Shown here: positions 24,930 to 32,396 of the stretch, one piece after another
How the letters are laid out: every line of letters starts with the position of its first letter
How positions within the stretch are numbered: the first letter of the stretch is position 1
Source of the DNA: JACVRM01 sp963755085
GTDB taxonomy: Bacteria; Actinomycetota; Thermoleophilia; Gaiellales; Gaiellaceae
NCBI GenBank assembly: GCA_963755085.1
Contig: CAVWIN010000005.1
Span: 211,629 to 275,628, forward strand
DNA: 64,000 nt
Reading direction: 5' to 3'
Made by a program: the position numbers and the translations under genes
Notes under the pieces: generated by a model
Databases searched by the model: none
What the model was told of the DNA's origin: nothing
The model's input: the letters and a program-made list of their open reading frames with translations, nothing else

Positions 24930-25825
24930 TGCCCGTGCTCGAGATCGTCGACATCCGCAAGCGGTTCGGGGAGGTTCAGGCGCTCGACGGCTGCTCGTTC
25001 TCGGTCGACGGGGGGCGGATGCTCGGCTTCCTCGGCCCGAACGGCGCCGGCAAGACGACCGCGATGCGAACGATCTTCGGCCTCGTCGAGCCCGACGCCG
25101 GCAAGGTGCTCTGGGACGGACAGCCGATCGGACTGGCTGAGCGGCTGCGTTTCGGCTACATGCCCGAGGAGCGCGGCCTCTATCCCCGCATGGCGCTCGG
25201 CGAGCAACTCGCCTACCTCGGCTGCCTCCACGGCCTCGACGATGCCGCCGCGCGGAGCGCCGCCGCAGACTGGCTCGAACGGCTCGCGCTCGCGGACCGC
25301 GCCGGCGCCAAACTCGAGGAGCTCTCGCACGGAAACCAGCAGCGCGCGCAACTCGCGGCGGCGCTGCTGCACGAGCCGGACCTGCTCGTCCTCGACGAGC
25401 CCTTCGCCGGGCTCGACCCGGTCGCCGTGCACACGCTCGCCGAGGTGCTCCGGGAGGAGGCTGCTCGCGGCGCGGCCGTGCTCTTCTCCAGCCACCAGCT
25501 CGAGCTGGTCGAGGACATCTGCGAAGAAGTTGCGATCGTCGACCACGGCCGCATCGTCGCGGCCGGCGACGTCGACGCGCTCAAACGCGCCTCGCAGCGC
25601 CGCCGAATCGAGCTCCACCTCGAGAACGCACCGCCGAAGTGGGTGCCCCACGTCGCCGGCGTCGAGCTGGTCGAGCGCCGCAACGGCGACCTACGCCTGC
25701 TTGCCGGGCGCGACGTCGACCCCGAGCAGGTGCTGGCCGAAGCAGAGCAGTCGGCGCGCGTCGTCGCCTTCAACTACGGACCGCCATCGCTTGCGGAGCT
25801 CTTCCTGGAGCTGGTGGAGTCGTGA
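24929..25825 (+). CDS. ABC transporter ATP-binding protein (NatA-like)
   Basis: 298 residues: Walker A GPNGAGKTTAMR, MPEERGLYPRM before the signature (usual in NatA-type ATPases), signature ELSHGNQQRAQLAAALL, Walker B LLVLDEPFAGLDPVAV, and SSHQLELVEDICEEV. The C-terminal DUF4162-like tail ends FNYGPPSLAELFLELV. It is coupled to the NatB-like permease by a GTGA overlap. Confidence 0.88.
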   Translation: MPVLEIVDIRKRFGEVQALDGCSFSVDGGRMLGFLGPNGAGKTTAMRTIFGLVEPDAGKVLWDGQPIGLAERLRFGYMPEERGLYPRMALGEQLAYLGCLHGLDDAAARSAAADWLERLALADRAGAKLEELSHGNQQRAQLAAALLHEPDLLVLDEPFAGLDPVAVHTLAEVLREEAARGAAVLFSSHQLELVEDICEEVAIVDHGRIVAAGDVDALKRASQRRRIELHLENAPPKWVPHVAGVELVERRNGDLRLLAGRDVDPEQVLAEAEQSARVVAFNYGPPSLAELFLELVES

Positions 25826-26967
25826 CCGCTCGGCGCGCCATCACACTCGTGGCGCGCCGCGAGATCGGCGAGCGTGGCCGCAGCAAGGTCTTCCTTGCCT
25901 CAACGCTGATCATGCTCCTGCTCGTCGGGGGCTCGACAGCACTCTCCGGCGCGCTCTCGAAGCAGCCCACCTACCACGTCGCCGTGACGGCGCCGGCGCC
26001 ACCCGGCCTCGCCGCCGCACTCCAACGCGCAGCGAAACCGTTCGACGACTCAAGAGTGCAGCTGCGAACAGTCGGCTCTCCCGCAGCCGGACGGCGGGCA
26101 CTCGACGCCGAGCAGGTCGACGCGGTCCTGCTCCTGTCGCAGGATCGAATCGTCTTCCGCACGAACGTCGACACGAAGGCCGCGGCGATCGCAGACACCG
26201 CAGTACGCGCGCTTCGCAACCACCTGCCGCCGGCACCGGAACTGACTGCGGCAACGCTCCATCCGCCGCAGAAGGAGAGCAGCGACGCCGAGGTCCTGGT
26301 CGCGTATGCCGCCTCTCTGCTCCTCTTCACGTCGCTTGCCGTCTACGGCCAGTGGGTGGTCACCGGGGTCGTGGAGGAGAAGAGCAACCGCGTCGTCGAG
26401 ATCATCCTCTCGACGGTGCGGCCGCGTCATCTGCTCGCCGGCAAGGTGATCGGGATCGGCCTGCTCGGGCTCGCGCAACTCACGCTGGTCGCGGGCCTGA
26501 CCGCTGTCCTCCTCGCCGCCGGCGTCTTCGACGCGCCGGCCGGGCTCGGCGGCAGCGTCGCGCTGGTCATCCCCTGGTTCGCGCTCGGGTTCGCGCTCTA
26601 CGCGGTCGCCTACGCCGCCGCCGGCGCGCTCGCCTCCAGGCAGCAGGACGCGAGCGCGGCCGGGCAGCCGGTCACCTACACGATCCTCGCCGCCTACTTC
26701 GCCGGCTACGTCGCGCTCGCCACCGACGTGGACGGACTGGCCGCGAACGTGCTCACCGTGTTCCCGCTCAGCGCGCCGCTCGTCCTCCCGGCGCGCAGCG
26801 CGCTCGTCGGCGTCCCGCTGTGGGAGCACGTGCTCGCGGTCGCGCTCGTCGTCGCCACGATCTACGCGCTCGTCCGTTTCGCGGGTCGCGTCTACGCCCA
26901 CGGGCTCCTCCGCGGTGGCCCTCGCCTCGGCGTCCGCGCCGCCTGGCGGCTCACCCACCAGCCCTGA
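25822..26967 (+). CDS. ABC transporter permease (NatB/ABC-2 family)
   Basis: 381 residues. A single N-terminal helix (VFLASTLIMLLLVGGSTAL), a long extracytoplasmic domain (about residues 45-165), then five or six helices. The conserved GVVEEKSNRVVEIILSTVRP cytoplasmic segment is diagnostic of the NatB/YhaP group (Na+ or peptide efflux). Last gene of the ABC operon and of the second att-bounded segment. Confidence 0.87.
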   Translation: MTARRAITLVARREIGERGRSKVFLASTLIMLLLVGGSTALSGALSKQPTYHVAVTAPAPPGLAAALQRAAKPFDDSRVQLRTVGSPAAGRRALDAEQVDAVLLLSQDRIVFRTNVDTKAAAIADTAVRALRNHLPPAPELTAATLHPPQKESSDAEVLVAYAASLLLFTSLAVYGQWVVTGVVEEKSNRVVEIILSTVRPRHLLAGKVIGIGLLGLAQLTLVAGLTAVLLAAGVFDAPAGLGGSVALVIPWFALGFALYAVAYAAAGALASRQQDASAAGQPVTYTILAAYFAGYVALATDVDGLAANVLTVFPLSAPLVLPARSALVGVPLWEHVLAVALVVATIYALVRFAGRVYAHGLLRGGPRLGVRAAWRLTHQP

Positions 26968-27069
26968 CGAGATGGCTCATCGCCGAGGATCTGCTGGCCG
27001 CCCGTATGCCCGCCTCAGTGACAGCACGTCAGCCGTACCCGCCGTTGATGTTGCCTCTGGAGGCATCAC

Positions 27070-27211
27070 AAGCAGGCAACTATTGGACAACATCTCTCCG
27101 TCCCCGGCTGTACTCGGGCGTCCCGCTACGTCCCTTCGCCCTCGGATGCATCAAGCGAAATCGAAGGTCAGAGAGGGACAGGGCAGGACAGCGGGGACAG
27201 CCTGAACCTGA
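27070..27211 (+). repeat. Right-flank repeat, type B, copy 1
   Basis: About 140 nt left of att copy 3 that align with 31857-31998: AGGCAACTATTGGACAAC versus AGGCAACTTTGGGACAAC, then CGTCCC.CTC..TCCCT, and a shared end GAACCTGAATGG. This differs from the type A flank of copies 2 and 4. The preceding 26968-27069 shows no gene. Confidence 0.65.
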
Positions 27212-27255
27212 ATGGTAAGGAGGGGGTCGACGGTTCGAGTCCGTCAGAGGGCTTC
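27212..27255 (+). repeat. att-like direct repeat, copy 3
   Basis: 44 nt identical to the tRNA-Thr 3' end. Left neighbour is a type B flank; right neighbour (27256-27340) is the same left-arm block that follows the tRNA gene itself. Confidence 0.9.
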
Positions 27256-27340
27256 GCGAAGTCGCCGCAAATGAGCGGTTTCTTGCGTCTGTTCGTTGTC
27301 CGTGTGGGCGACGTCAGGTCGCACCGAGTTCGCACGGCTC
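27256..27340 (+). repeat. Left-flank repeat next to att copy 3
   Basis: GCCGCAAATGAGCGGTTTC ... AGGTCGCACCGAGTTCGCAC aligns with 12163-12245, and a GACCCCCTCTTTAGCAACGAGG stretch follows as at copy 1. Nothing coding is seen from here to 27480. Confidence 0.65.
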
Positions 27341-27480
27341 AGCTTGCGGCAGCGTTTCGCCGTGACCCCCTCTTTAGCAACGAGGGCATCGAATGATCGG
27401 TGACGTCGAGTTCGGCTTCCTCTCGAGCGCAAAGCGCGCCGACTACCTACGCAGGACGAACTCTGTAGCGTAAGCGGGTC

Positions 27481-28439
27481 GTGGCTGTCGAACCGAGTCG
27501 GCCGATCGGGCTTGAGCCGGTTGATCGAGCGGAGGTCACGATCGTGGTCGACAACTTCGTCGATCTGTTGATGGCTGGCGCCGACGGGGTCCGCAGGTAC
27601 CTCGCCAGCGACTTCGGCAGTCGCGACCAGTTGATCGCAGAACATGGCTTCTCGGCGTTGGTCACCGTCGAGCGGCGCGGCAGCCGGAGTTCGATTCTCT
27701 ACGACGGCGGCCTGACGCCAACCGCGCTGGCCCGCAACCTCGATGTCTTGCAGATTCCGGTCAAAGAACTTCGCGCGCTCGTGGTTTCTCATGGGCACGC
27801 GGATCATCACGGCGGATTGGAAGCGCTCTTCCGTCGGCATGGCCGGCGTGGCCTCCCGCTTGTCATCCACCCCGAGGCCTGGAAGGAACGCAAGATCGTG
27901 TTCCCGACCGGGAGCGAGGTCTGGCTGCCGCCCCCGAGACGGCGCGACCTCGAAGCCGAGGGAGTCGAGCTGAACGAGGAGCCTGGACAAACGCTGCTCC
28001 TCGACTCGACCGTGCTCGTCTCCGGGCAGGTTGAGCGCACACGCCGTTCGAGCAAGGCTTCCCCATCCATTACGCGCACTCAACGGCCGGCTGGGAGCCC
28101 GACCCGATGATTTGGGACGACCAGAATGTGATCATCAACGTCAAGGACAAAGGTCTCGTCATCGTCTCGGGCTGCTCGCACGCGGGAGCGGTGAACGTGC
28201 TGCGCAACGCGCAACGCCTGACCGGCGAACAGCGGCTCGCCGCGTTCATCGGCGGCCTACACCTCACGGGCGGCATCTTCGAACCGATCATCAAGCCGAC
28301 AGTCGATGCTTTCGTCGCCGCAGAAGTAGGCCGAGTCCTGCCGGCGCACTGCACCGGCTGGAAAGCCGTCCACCAGCTCGCTCGCGCGCTCCCGAACGCG
28401 TTCGTGCAGCCTGCGGTCGGAACCGTCATCACCTTCTGA
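27481..28439 (+). pseudogene. MBL-fold metallo-hydrolase (DHPPS-like), one frameshift
   Basis: The first frame (27481-about 28040) gives EVTIVVDNFVDLLM, LVTVERRGSRSSILYDGGLT, and the metal motif VVSHGHADHHGG; it also has LPPPRRRDLEAEGVEL and VLVSGQVERT. The match continues one base out of frame as PFEQGFPIHYAHSTAGWEPD, then WDDQNVIINVKDKGLVIVSG CSHAG and FIGGLHLTGG to a stop at 28439. The break near 28041 splits the VERT-TPFEQGFP junction conserved in dihydropterin-phosphate-synthase-like MBL proteins. Otherwise complete (about 319 residues), so it is either recently inactivated or a sequencing indel. Sole gene of the third att-bounded segment. Confidence 0.8.
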
Positions 28440-28525
28440 ACGCAAGACCTCGGCTGGGCGTGCGTGGCTGCTGCACTGAGTGGCAAACGCGACTCTCCTC
28501 GCTCGAGCCCCAGCTGCCGGCGAAC

Positions 28526-28648
28526 GCGCGCAGGTCGCACCAGGGTCGCACCGCCATGCAAATCGCGACTAAAGCGCGGTTACTGGCGACACGCCCAGTC
28601 CGCACCACTAGGCGCAAACCCGCATGAGTCGGCCCCCTCCTCACGTTC
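28526..28648 (+). repeat. Right-flank repeat, type A, copy 2
   Basis: Aligns with 15299-15417: AGGTCGCACCAGGGTCGCAC, CGCCATGCAAATCGCGAC..., CACTAGGCGCAAACCCGC, then CCCCCTCCTCACGTTC into the core. The left arm differs by one base from a perfect inverted repeat with the core. Confidence 0.7.
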
Positions 28649-28692
28649 ATGGTAAGGAGGGGGTCGACGGTTCGAGTCCGTCAGAGGGCTTC
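28649..28692 (+). repeat. att-like direct repeat, copy 4
   Basis: 44 nt identical to the tRNA-Thr 3' end, with a type A flank to the left and a diverged left-arm block to the right (28693-28762, ending AAAGGTCGCACCGGG). Confidence 0.9.
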
Positions 28693-28754
28693 GCGGAGCC
28701 GCTGGAGGTGAGCGATTTCTGCGCCGTGACCGTTGCTTCGATTGGCGCGAAAGG

Positions 28755-28983
28755 TCGCACCGGGATGCCGTCGAGGTTCGGCATGCGGATGTCCATGATC
28801 ACGGCAGCCACGCCGCAGGAATCGCCGCATCGGCGACACGAGGTCGCACGTGAACATCCGGTCGCCATGCCTCTCCCTGGCGGCGAGGGCCCCGGTCTCC
28901 GCGAGCGCCGGCCTGGATCCCATCGACGCGTATAGCTCCCGCACCTCACGCAGCGGTTTCTCAGCACGGGACTCGTCGAGCAC
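28755..28983 (-). pseudogene. Fused scraps of a TPR-type regulator and a response regulator
   Basis: On the minus strand, about 28870-28983 reads LREVRELYASMGSRPALAET, the typical C-terminal helix pair of cyclase/LuxR TPR regulators. About 28770-28830 reads VAAVIMDIRMPNLDGIP, the phosphoacceptor segment of a response-regulator receiver. The two lie in different frames with no start or complete domain. Like the kinase scrap at 15462, they sit directly beside an att copy. Confidence 0.55.
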
Positions 28984-29018
28984 GGCAAAGGCAGGGCCCT
29001 GGCCGGGTCCGTCGCCGC

Positions 29019-29043
29019 CGGGGAATCACCGTGGCGGGATAAT
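29019..29043 (+). pseudogene. Probable 3' scrap of a GntR regulator
   Basis: The 20-mer CGGGGAATCACCGTGGCGGG is identical to 31449-31468 inside the intact GntR gene. In the same frame it reads RRRRGITVAG then stop (TAA at 29041-29043). The same motif (RRGRGITVAG) ends the winged helix of the intact regulator, so this looks like the tail of a second copy. Confidence 0.4.
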
Positions 29044-29076
29044 CGACCGTTACGGGTGCCGGCGAGGCGTACTGCC

Positions 29077-31191
29077 TCAGCGGACGCGAATCGACGTGAG
29101 CCCTGCGCCGTTCGTGCCCGCATACAGGACGGTGCCGGTGGCGTCGAAGACCAGCGTCGATATGGAGCGCGACGGGAGGCGCTTCCCGAAGGGCCGCCAC
29201 GACGCGCCGCCGTCGGTCGAGCGGAGGATGCCGCGGCCGCCCGTGCCGGCGTAGACCGTCCGCGACCTCTCCGGATCGACGACGAGCGCCTGGATCCCGA
29301 GGCCTCGCGCGGTCAGGACGCGCCAGTGGCCGCCGCCGTCGGTCGACCGTGCGAACCGAGTGACGGCGCCCGGGAGCCCGCCGTCGCTGAACGCGTAGAG
29401 CGTGTCGGGATCCGACGGTGCGACCGCGATCGAACGGACGTCGGCCAGGCGGGGGATCGAGCTGTACCGCCACGAGTCACCGTGGTCGGTGCTGACCGCG
29501 AAGCTCCCCCTGCCGCCTGCCGAGAACACGGTTCCACCGCGGTCTGGGTGGACGGCGAGCGCAGGCGCGAGGTCGCCCCGCTGGAGGTACTTCCAGGTCG
29601 CGCCTCCGTCGCTGCTTCGGAGCAGGCCGTTCGCGTCCGTGGCCGCGTAGACCCACCGTGGGTCCCTCGGGTCGAACGCGATTGCGTGCACTTCGTCACC
29701 CGGGGAAGGGGCGAAGACGTCCACCCAGGTCGCACCGCCATCGCGCGACGCCTCGATGCCCCGGGCTCCCGCGAGAACGTGCCGCGGGTCGCGCGGGTCG
29801 ACCGCCAGCGACACGCCGTACCGGGCGCGGAGAACCGTCCAGGTGCGACCCCGGTCGTCGCTGCGGCTCAGGCCGGAGGAGCCGCCCGCGTAGATCGTCG
29901 CGGGCCTGCCGGGCGCGGAGGCGACCGCGTTGACGGTCGACGCGACGATCCCGGCCTCGGCGCGCCGCCAGGTTGCGCCGCCGTCCGTCGTCTTGACGAC
30001 GCCGCGGCCGTCGGCCGCGTACATCGTGCCGGGCGCCCGAGGGTCGATCGCGAGCCCGTCGAGATCGCGGCCGGCTGCGAACGGCTGCCACGATCGCCCG
30101 CCGTCGGTGCTGCGGAAGAGACCGCCCTCCCATGTGGACACGTACAGGGTGTCGGCTTCCGTCGGGTCGACGATCAGACGGTCGAGGTTGCCTGCCGTCG
30201 GGCGTCCGGCCTCGAGCCACGTCGTGCCCCCATCGCGCGTCACGAGCACGCCGGCGCGGCCCGCCGCCCAGATCGTGCCGGGGCGTGCAGGATCGACCGC
30301 GAAAGAGAAGATCTTGCCGTCGGGGCGAGCGACGGTGCGCCACGTCCGACCGCTGTCCGTGCTCCGCACGATGGCGCCGCGGTTCTCCATCTCCGTCCCT
30401 GGGACCACGATCGCGGCATAGAGCGTCGTCGGGGTCGAAGGATCGATCACGAGCGCGCCCAGTCCGGGTGGCGCGCCACGCAGGGGACGCCACGTCACAC
30501 CGCCGTTCGCGGAGCGGTACAGACCCGAGAACGTGCGGGAGGAGACCCCCTCGTATGTGCGGGCGTAGACGATCCGGCTGTGGAGCGGGTCGAGCTGGAC
30601 GCTCCACACCCATCCTTCGACCTGGGCGTGCGAACGCCTCGCCGGTGGCGGCGTGAGCCCAAGATCTCGCCACGTGCGTCCGGCGTCGGTGCTCTTGAGC
30701 ACGCCGTCGCCCGTGCCGGCGTAGATGACCGAGCCGTTGCGTGGGTCGACGGCGAGCGCGTCGATCCTCGACGCGGCGGGGCGGCCGGAGCTCCAGCTGC
30801 GTCCGCCGGTCGTGCTCCGGAACACGCGTCCGCTGGAGAAGACGCTGACGTAGAGCGTCCCGGGCCGCGAGGGATCGAGGTGGATGTCGGCCGGGAATCC
30901 CGGAGGGCCGGTGGGCACGGTCCAGGCGCGGGCGCGGGCGCGGTCGAGCGCGACGGCGGGCACGGCGTCGCCGTCCGCGGAGCGGGCCGCTCCGACGCGG
31001 ATGCCGTCGCCGCCCGCGTACGCCGCCGCGCCCGCGGCCAGCAGCGCCGCCACGGCGACCGCCGCGTTGCGCCGCCGTCGTCTCCGTGCCCGCTGGCGGG
31101 CCTCCTCGATCAGCGCTTCGAGCTCGGTGACTCGCTCGTCGAGCGTGCGCTCGTCGGTATCGGTCTGCGGCGGCGGGGGGACGACGGACAT
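29077..31191 (-). CDS. Membrane-anchored sialidase/BNR-type propeller protein
   Basis: 704 residues. The N-terminal cytoplasmic stretch contains a short coiled-coil-like segment (RTLDERVTELEALIEEARQR), a basic patch (ARRRRRR) and one membrane helix (AAVAVAALLAAGAAAYAGG). The rest is a long series of BNR/YCF48-like blades: RSTTGGRSWSSG, KSTDAGRTWRDL, RSANGGVTWRPL, RSTDSGRTWRTV, VTRDGGTTWLEA and at least five more, interleaved with DPRNGSVIYAG and DPSTPTTLYAA spacers. A large extracellular propeller with no visible catalytic residues. It is divergent from a GntR regulator gene 41 nt away, which probably controls it. Confidence 0.85.
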   Translation of the reverse strand: MSVVPPPPQTDTDERTLDERVTELEALIEEARQRARRRRRRNAAVAVAALLAAGAAAYAGGDGIRVGAARSADGDAVPAVALDRARARAWTVPTGPPGFPADIHLDPSRPGTLYVSVFSSGRVFRSTTGGRSWSSGRPAASRIDALAVDPRNGSVIYAGTGDGVLKSTDAGRTWRDLGLTPPPARRSHAQVEGWVWSVQLDPLHSRIVYARTYEGVSSRTFSGLYRSANGGVTWRPLRGAPPGLGALVIDPSTPTTLYAAIVVPGTEMENRGAIVRSTDSGRTWRTVARPDGKIFSFAVDPARPGTIWAAGRAGVLVTRDGGTTWLEAGRPTAGNLDRLIVDPTEADTLYVSTWEGGLFRSTDGGRSWQPFAAGRDLDGLAIDPRAPGTMYAADGRGVVKTTDGGATWRRAEAGIVASTVNAVASAPGRPATIYAGGSSGLSRSDDRGRTWTVLRARYGVSLAVDPRDPRHVLAGARGIEASRDGGATWVDVFAPSPGDEVHAIAFDPRDPRWVYAATDANGLLRSSDGGATWKYLQRGDLAPALAVHPDRGGTVFSAGGRGSFAVSTDHGDSWRYSSIPRLADVRSIAVAPSDPDTLYAFSDGGLPGAVTRFARSTDGGGHWRVLTARGLGIQALVVDPERSRTVYAGTGGRGILRSTDGGASWRPFGKRLPSRSISTLVFDATGTVLYAGTNGAGLTSIRVR

Positions 31192-31214
31192 GGCCGGCTC
31201 CTTGATTTGATCGT

Positions 31215-31229
31215 GCTAGTATCAGTAGC
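31215..31229. promoter_or_regulatory. Possible operator in the divergent GntR/propeller promoter
   Basis: The 41-nt space between the two divergent starts contains GCTAGTATCAGTAGC, an imperfect palindrome (GCTA...TAGC) just before the GntR start codon. AT-rich hexamers (TTGATT, TAGTAT) are present but spaced too closely for a standard promoter. Position suggests autoregulation by the GntR protein. Confidence 0.4.
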
Positions 31230-31232
31230 TCC

Positions 31233-31580
31233 ATGAGGATTGTCAAGGTCGACCGCCGCGACCCGACCGAGCTCTACGAGCAGGTCGCGGCAGAGATCCG
31301 TCGCGCGATCGCCGACGGCGAGGCGAAGCCGGGAGAGCGACTCCCGCCTGCCCGGGACCTTGCGGCGATTCTCGAGGTCAATACGAACACCGTCCTGCGC
31401 GCCCTGCACAAGCTGCGCGACGAGGGGCTGCTCGAGTTCCGTCGCGGGCGGGGAATCACCGTGGCGGGGTCGCCGGAACGCGGCGCCGTCGTCGCGCAAG
31501 CACGCGCGCTCGTGGAGTTCGCCCGCTCGCGCGGATACCGAGTGGACGAGCTCCTCCGGATCATAGAGACGGTCGGCTGA
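31233..31580 (+). CDS. GntR-family transcriptional regulator (YtrA-like, short)
   Basis: 115 residues. An N-terminal GntR winged helix-turn-helix is intact: PTELYEQVAAEIRRAIADGE, GERLPPARDLAAILEVNTNT, VLRALHKLRDEGLLEFRRGR, GITVAG. A short C-terminal helix (VVAQARALVEFARSRGYRVD) replaces the large effector domain, as in YtrA-type regulators that govern adjacent transporter or surface genes. Here the divergent gene encodes a membrane propeller. Confidence 0.88.
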   Translation: MRIVKVDRRDPTELYEQVAAEIRRAIADGEAKPGERLPPARDLAAILEVNTNTVLRALHKLRDEGLLEFRRGRGITVAGSPERGAVVAQARALVEFARSRGYRVDELLRIIETVG

Positions 31581-31856
31581 GCCACCCCGCACGCGGCAAT
31601 CCCACAGGGCGCTTTGCCGCTCCGGCCCAACCAACTCGGGGGAAACGAACGTCGAGCGGAGGTAGCCCCCGCTGAGAGGCTGCATTCGTCCTCGCGCTCA
31701 TCGTCGCCGTGTGCTGCTCGCCCTCCTCGGGGAGCTGACATGCGAGCACGGTGGTGCGACGGCGACTTCGACGGTCCCGCGGGGAAGTCGTTCAAGGAGA
31801 TCGTAGCCTGGATAGACGGCGCGTCCGACCTATGTCTTGCCACGCCGGACAGCAAC
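31581..31856. other. Gap without recognised gene between GntR gene and type B flank
   Basis: I see no supportable coding sequence here. Together with the flank, att copy 5 and the following 354 nt, the whole interval 31581-32396 lacks genes. Confidence 0.4.
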
Positions 31857-31998
31857 AGGAGGCAACTTTGGGACAACTTGCGTCCGTACTCGTGCGCCCT
31901 CGCGCGTCCCGCTCCATCCCTCGGAACATCGCTCGATAGAGCCGTTTTCGCGGACAGGCGAGGACTAAGCGGAACTGTTCAGAACAGGGCGAACCTGA
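31857..31998 (+). repeat. Right-flank repeat, type B, copy 2
   Basis: Aligns with 27070-27211 (see that entry): AGGCAACTTTGGGACAACTT..CGTCC..., GGCGAACCTGAATGG. The TTTGGGACAAC piece also occurs once at 39068-39079, outside any att context. Confidence 0.65.
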
Positions 31999-32042
31999 AT
32001 GGTAAGAAGGGGGTCGACGGTTCGAGTCCGTCAGAGGGGCTC
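31999..32042 (+). repeat. att-like direct repeat, copy 5 (diverged)
   Basis: Matches the 44-nt repeat with an A for G in GGTAAGAAGG and changes at the 3' end (AGAGGGGCTCTC). This is the right-hand end of the intact part of the array. From 32043 to 32396 I see only short frames with in-frame stops (for example LEDVALED-stop-EIERVLRALEGLP near 32270) and no gene. Confidence 0.8.
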
Positions 32043-32396
32043 TCTCGAAGCTGTGCTCTACGACGCCGTCGGCGTTCGAGACCATCGCGCCGGCAGTCCA
32101 GGCGCATGAGGCACCGATGTCGGCCGTGTCCACGGCGCCCTCGAGGTCGCCCGGCAGGCGCGGACGAGGCCGGCACGGAGCGGACGATCTTGTTTTAACC
32201 GGCCCCTGACCGGGCACGGCCATTTCGACACGGCCGCCTACGACAACTTCTTGCGCTGGCAAGCTCGAGGACGTGGCGCTCGAGGACTAGGAGATCGAGC
32301 GCGTGCTGCGCGCGCTCGAGGGGCTGCCGGTGCCGGATTGAAAAGCCGACTGGGGGCGCTGACGATCGCCCAGTTCCGACCAGAGGAGGACCTGAG

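Noticed and set aside
15462..26967. The second att-bounded segment as a prophage or ICE
   Set aside because: No capsid, tail, relaxase, replication or integrase gene is present; contents are metabolic, stress and transport genes.
31202..31222. TTGATT / TAGTAT as a -35/-10 promoter for the GntR gene
   Set aside because: Spacing of 9 bp is too short for a sigma-70 promoter.
29056..31236. 726-codon plus-strand frame over the propeller gene
   Set aside because: Shadow of the BNR-repeat gene on the minus strand, which has regular SxDxGxTW repeats.
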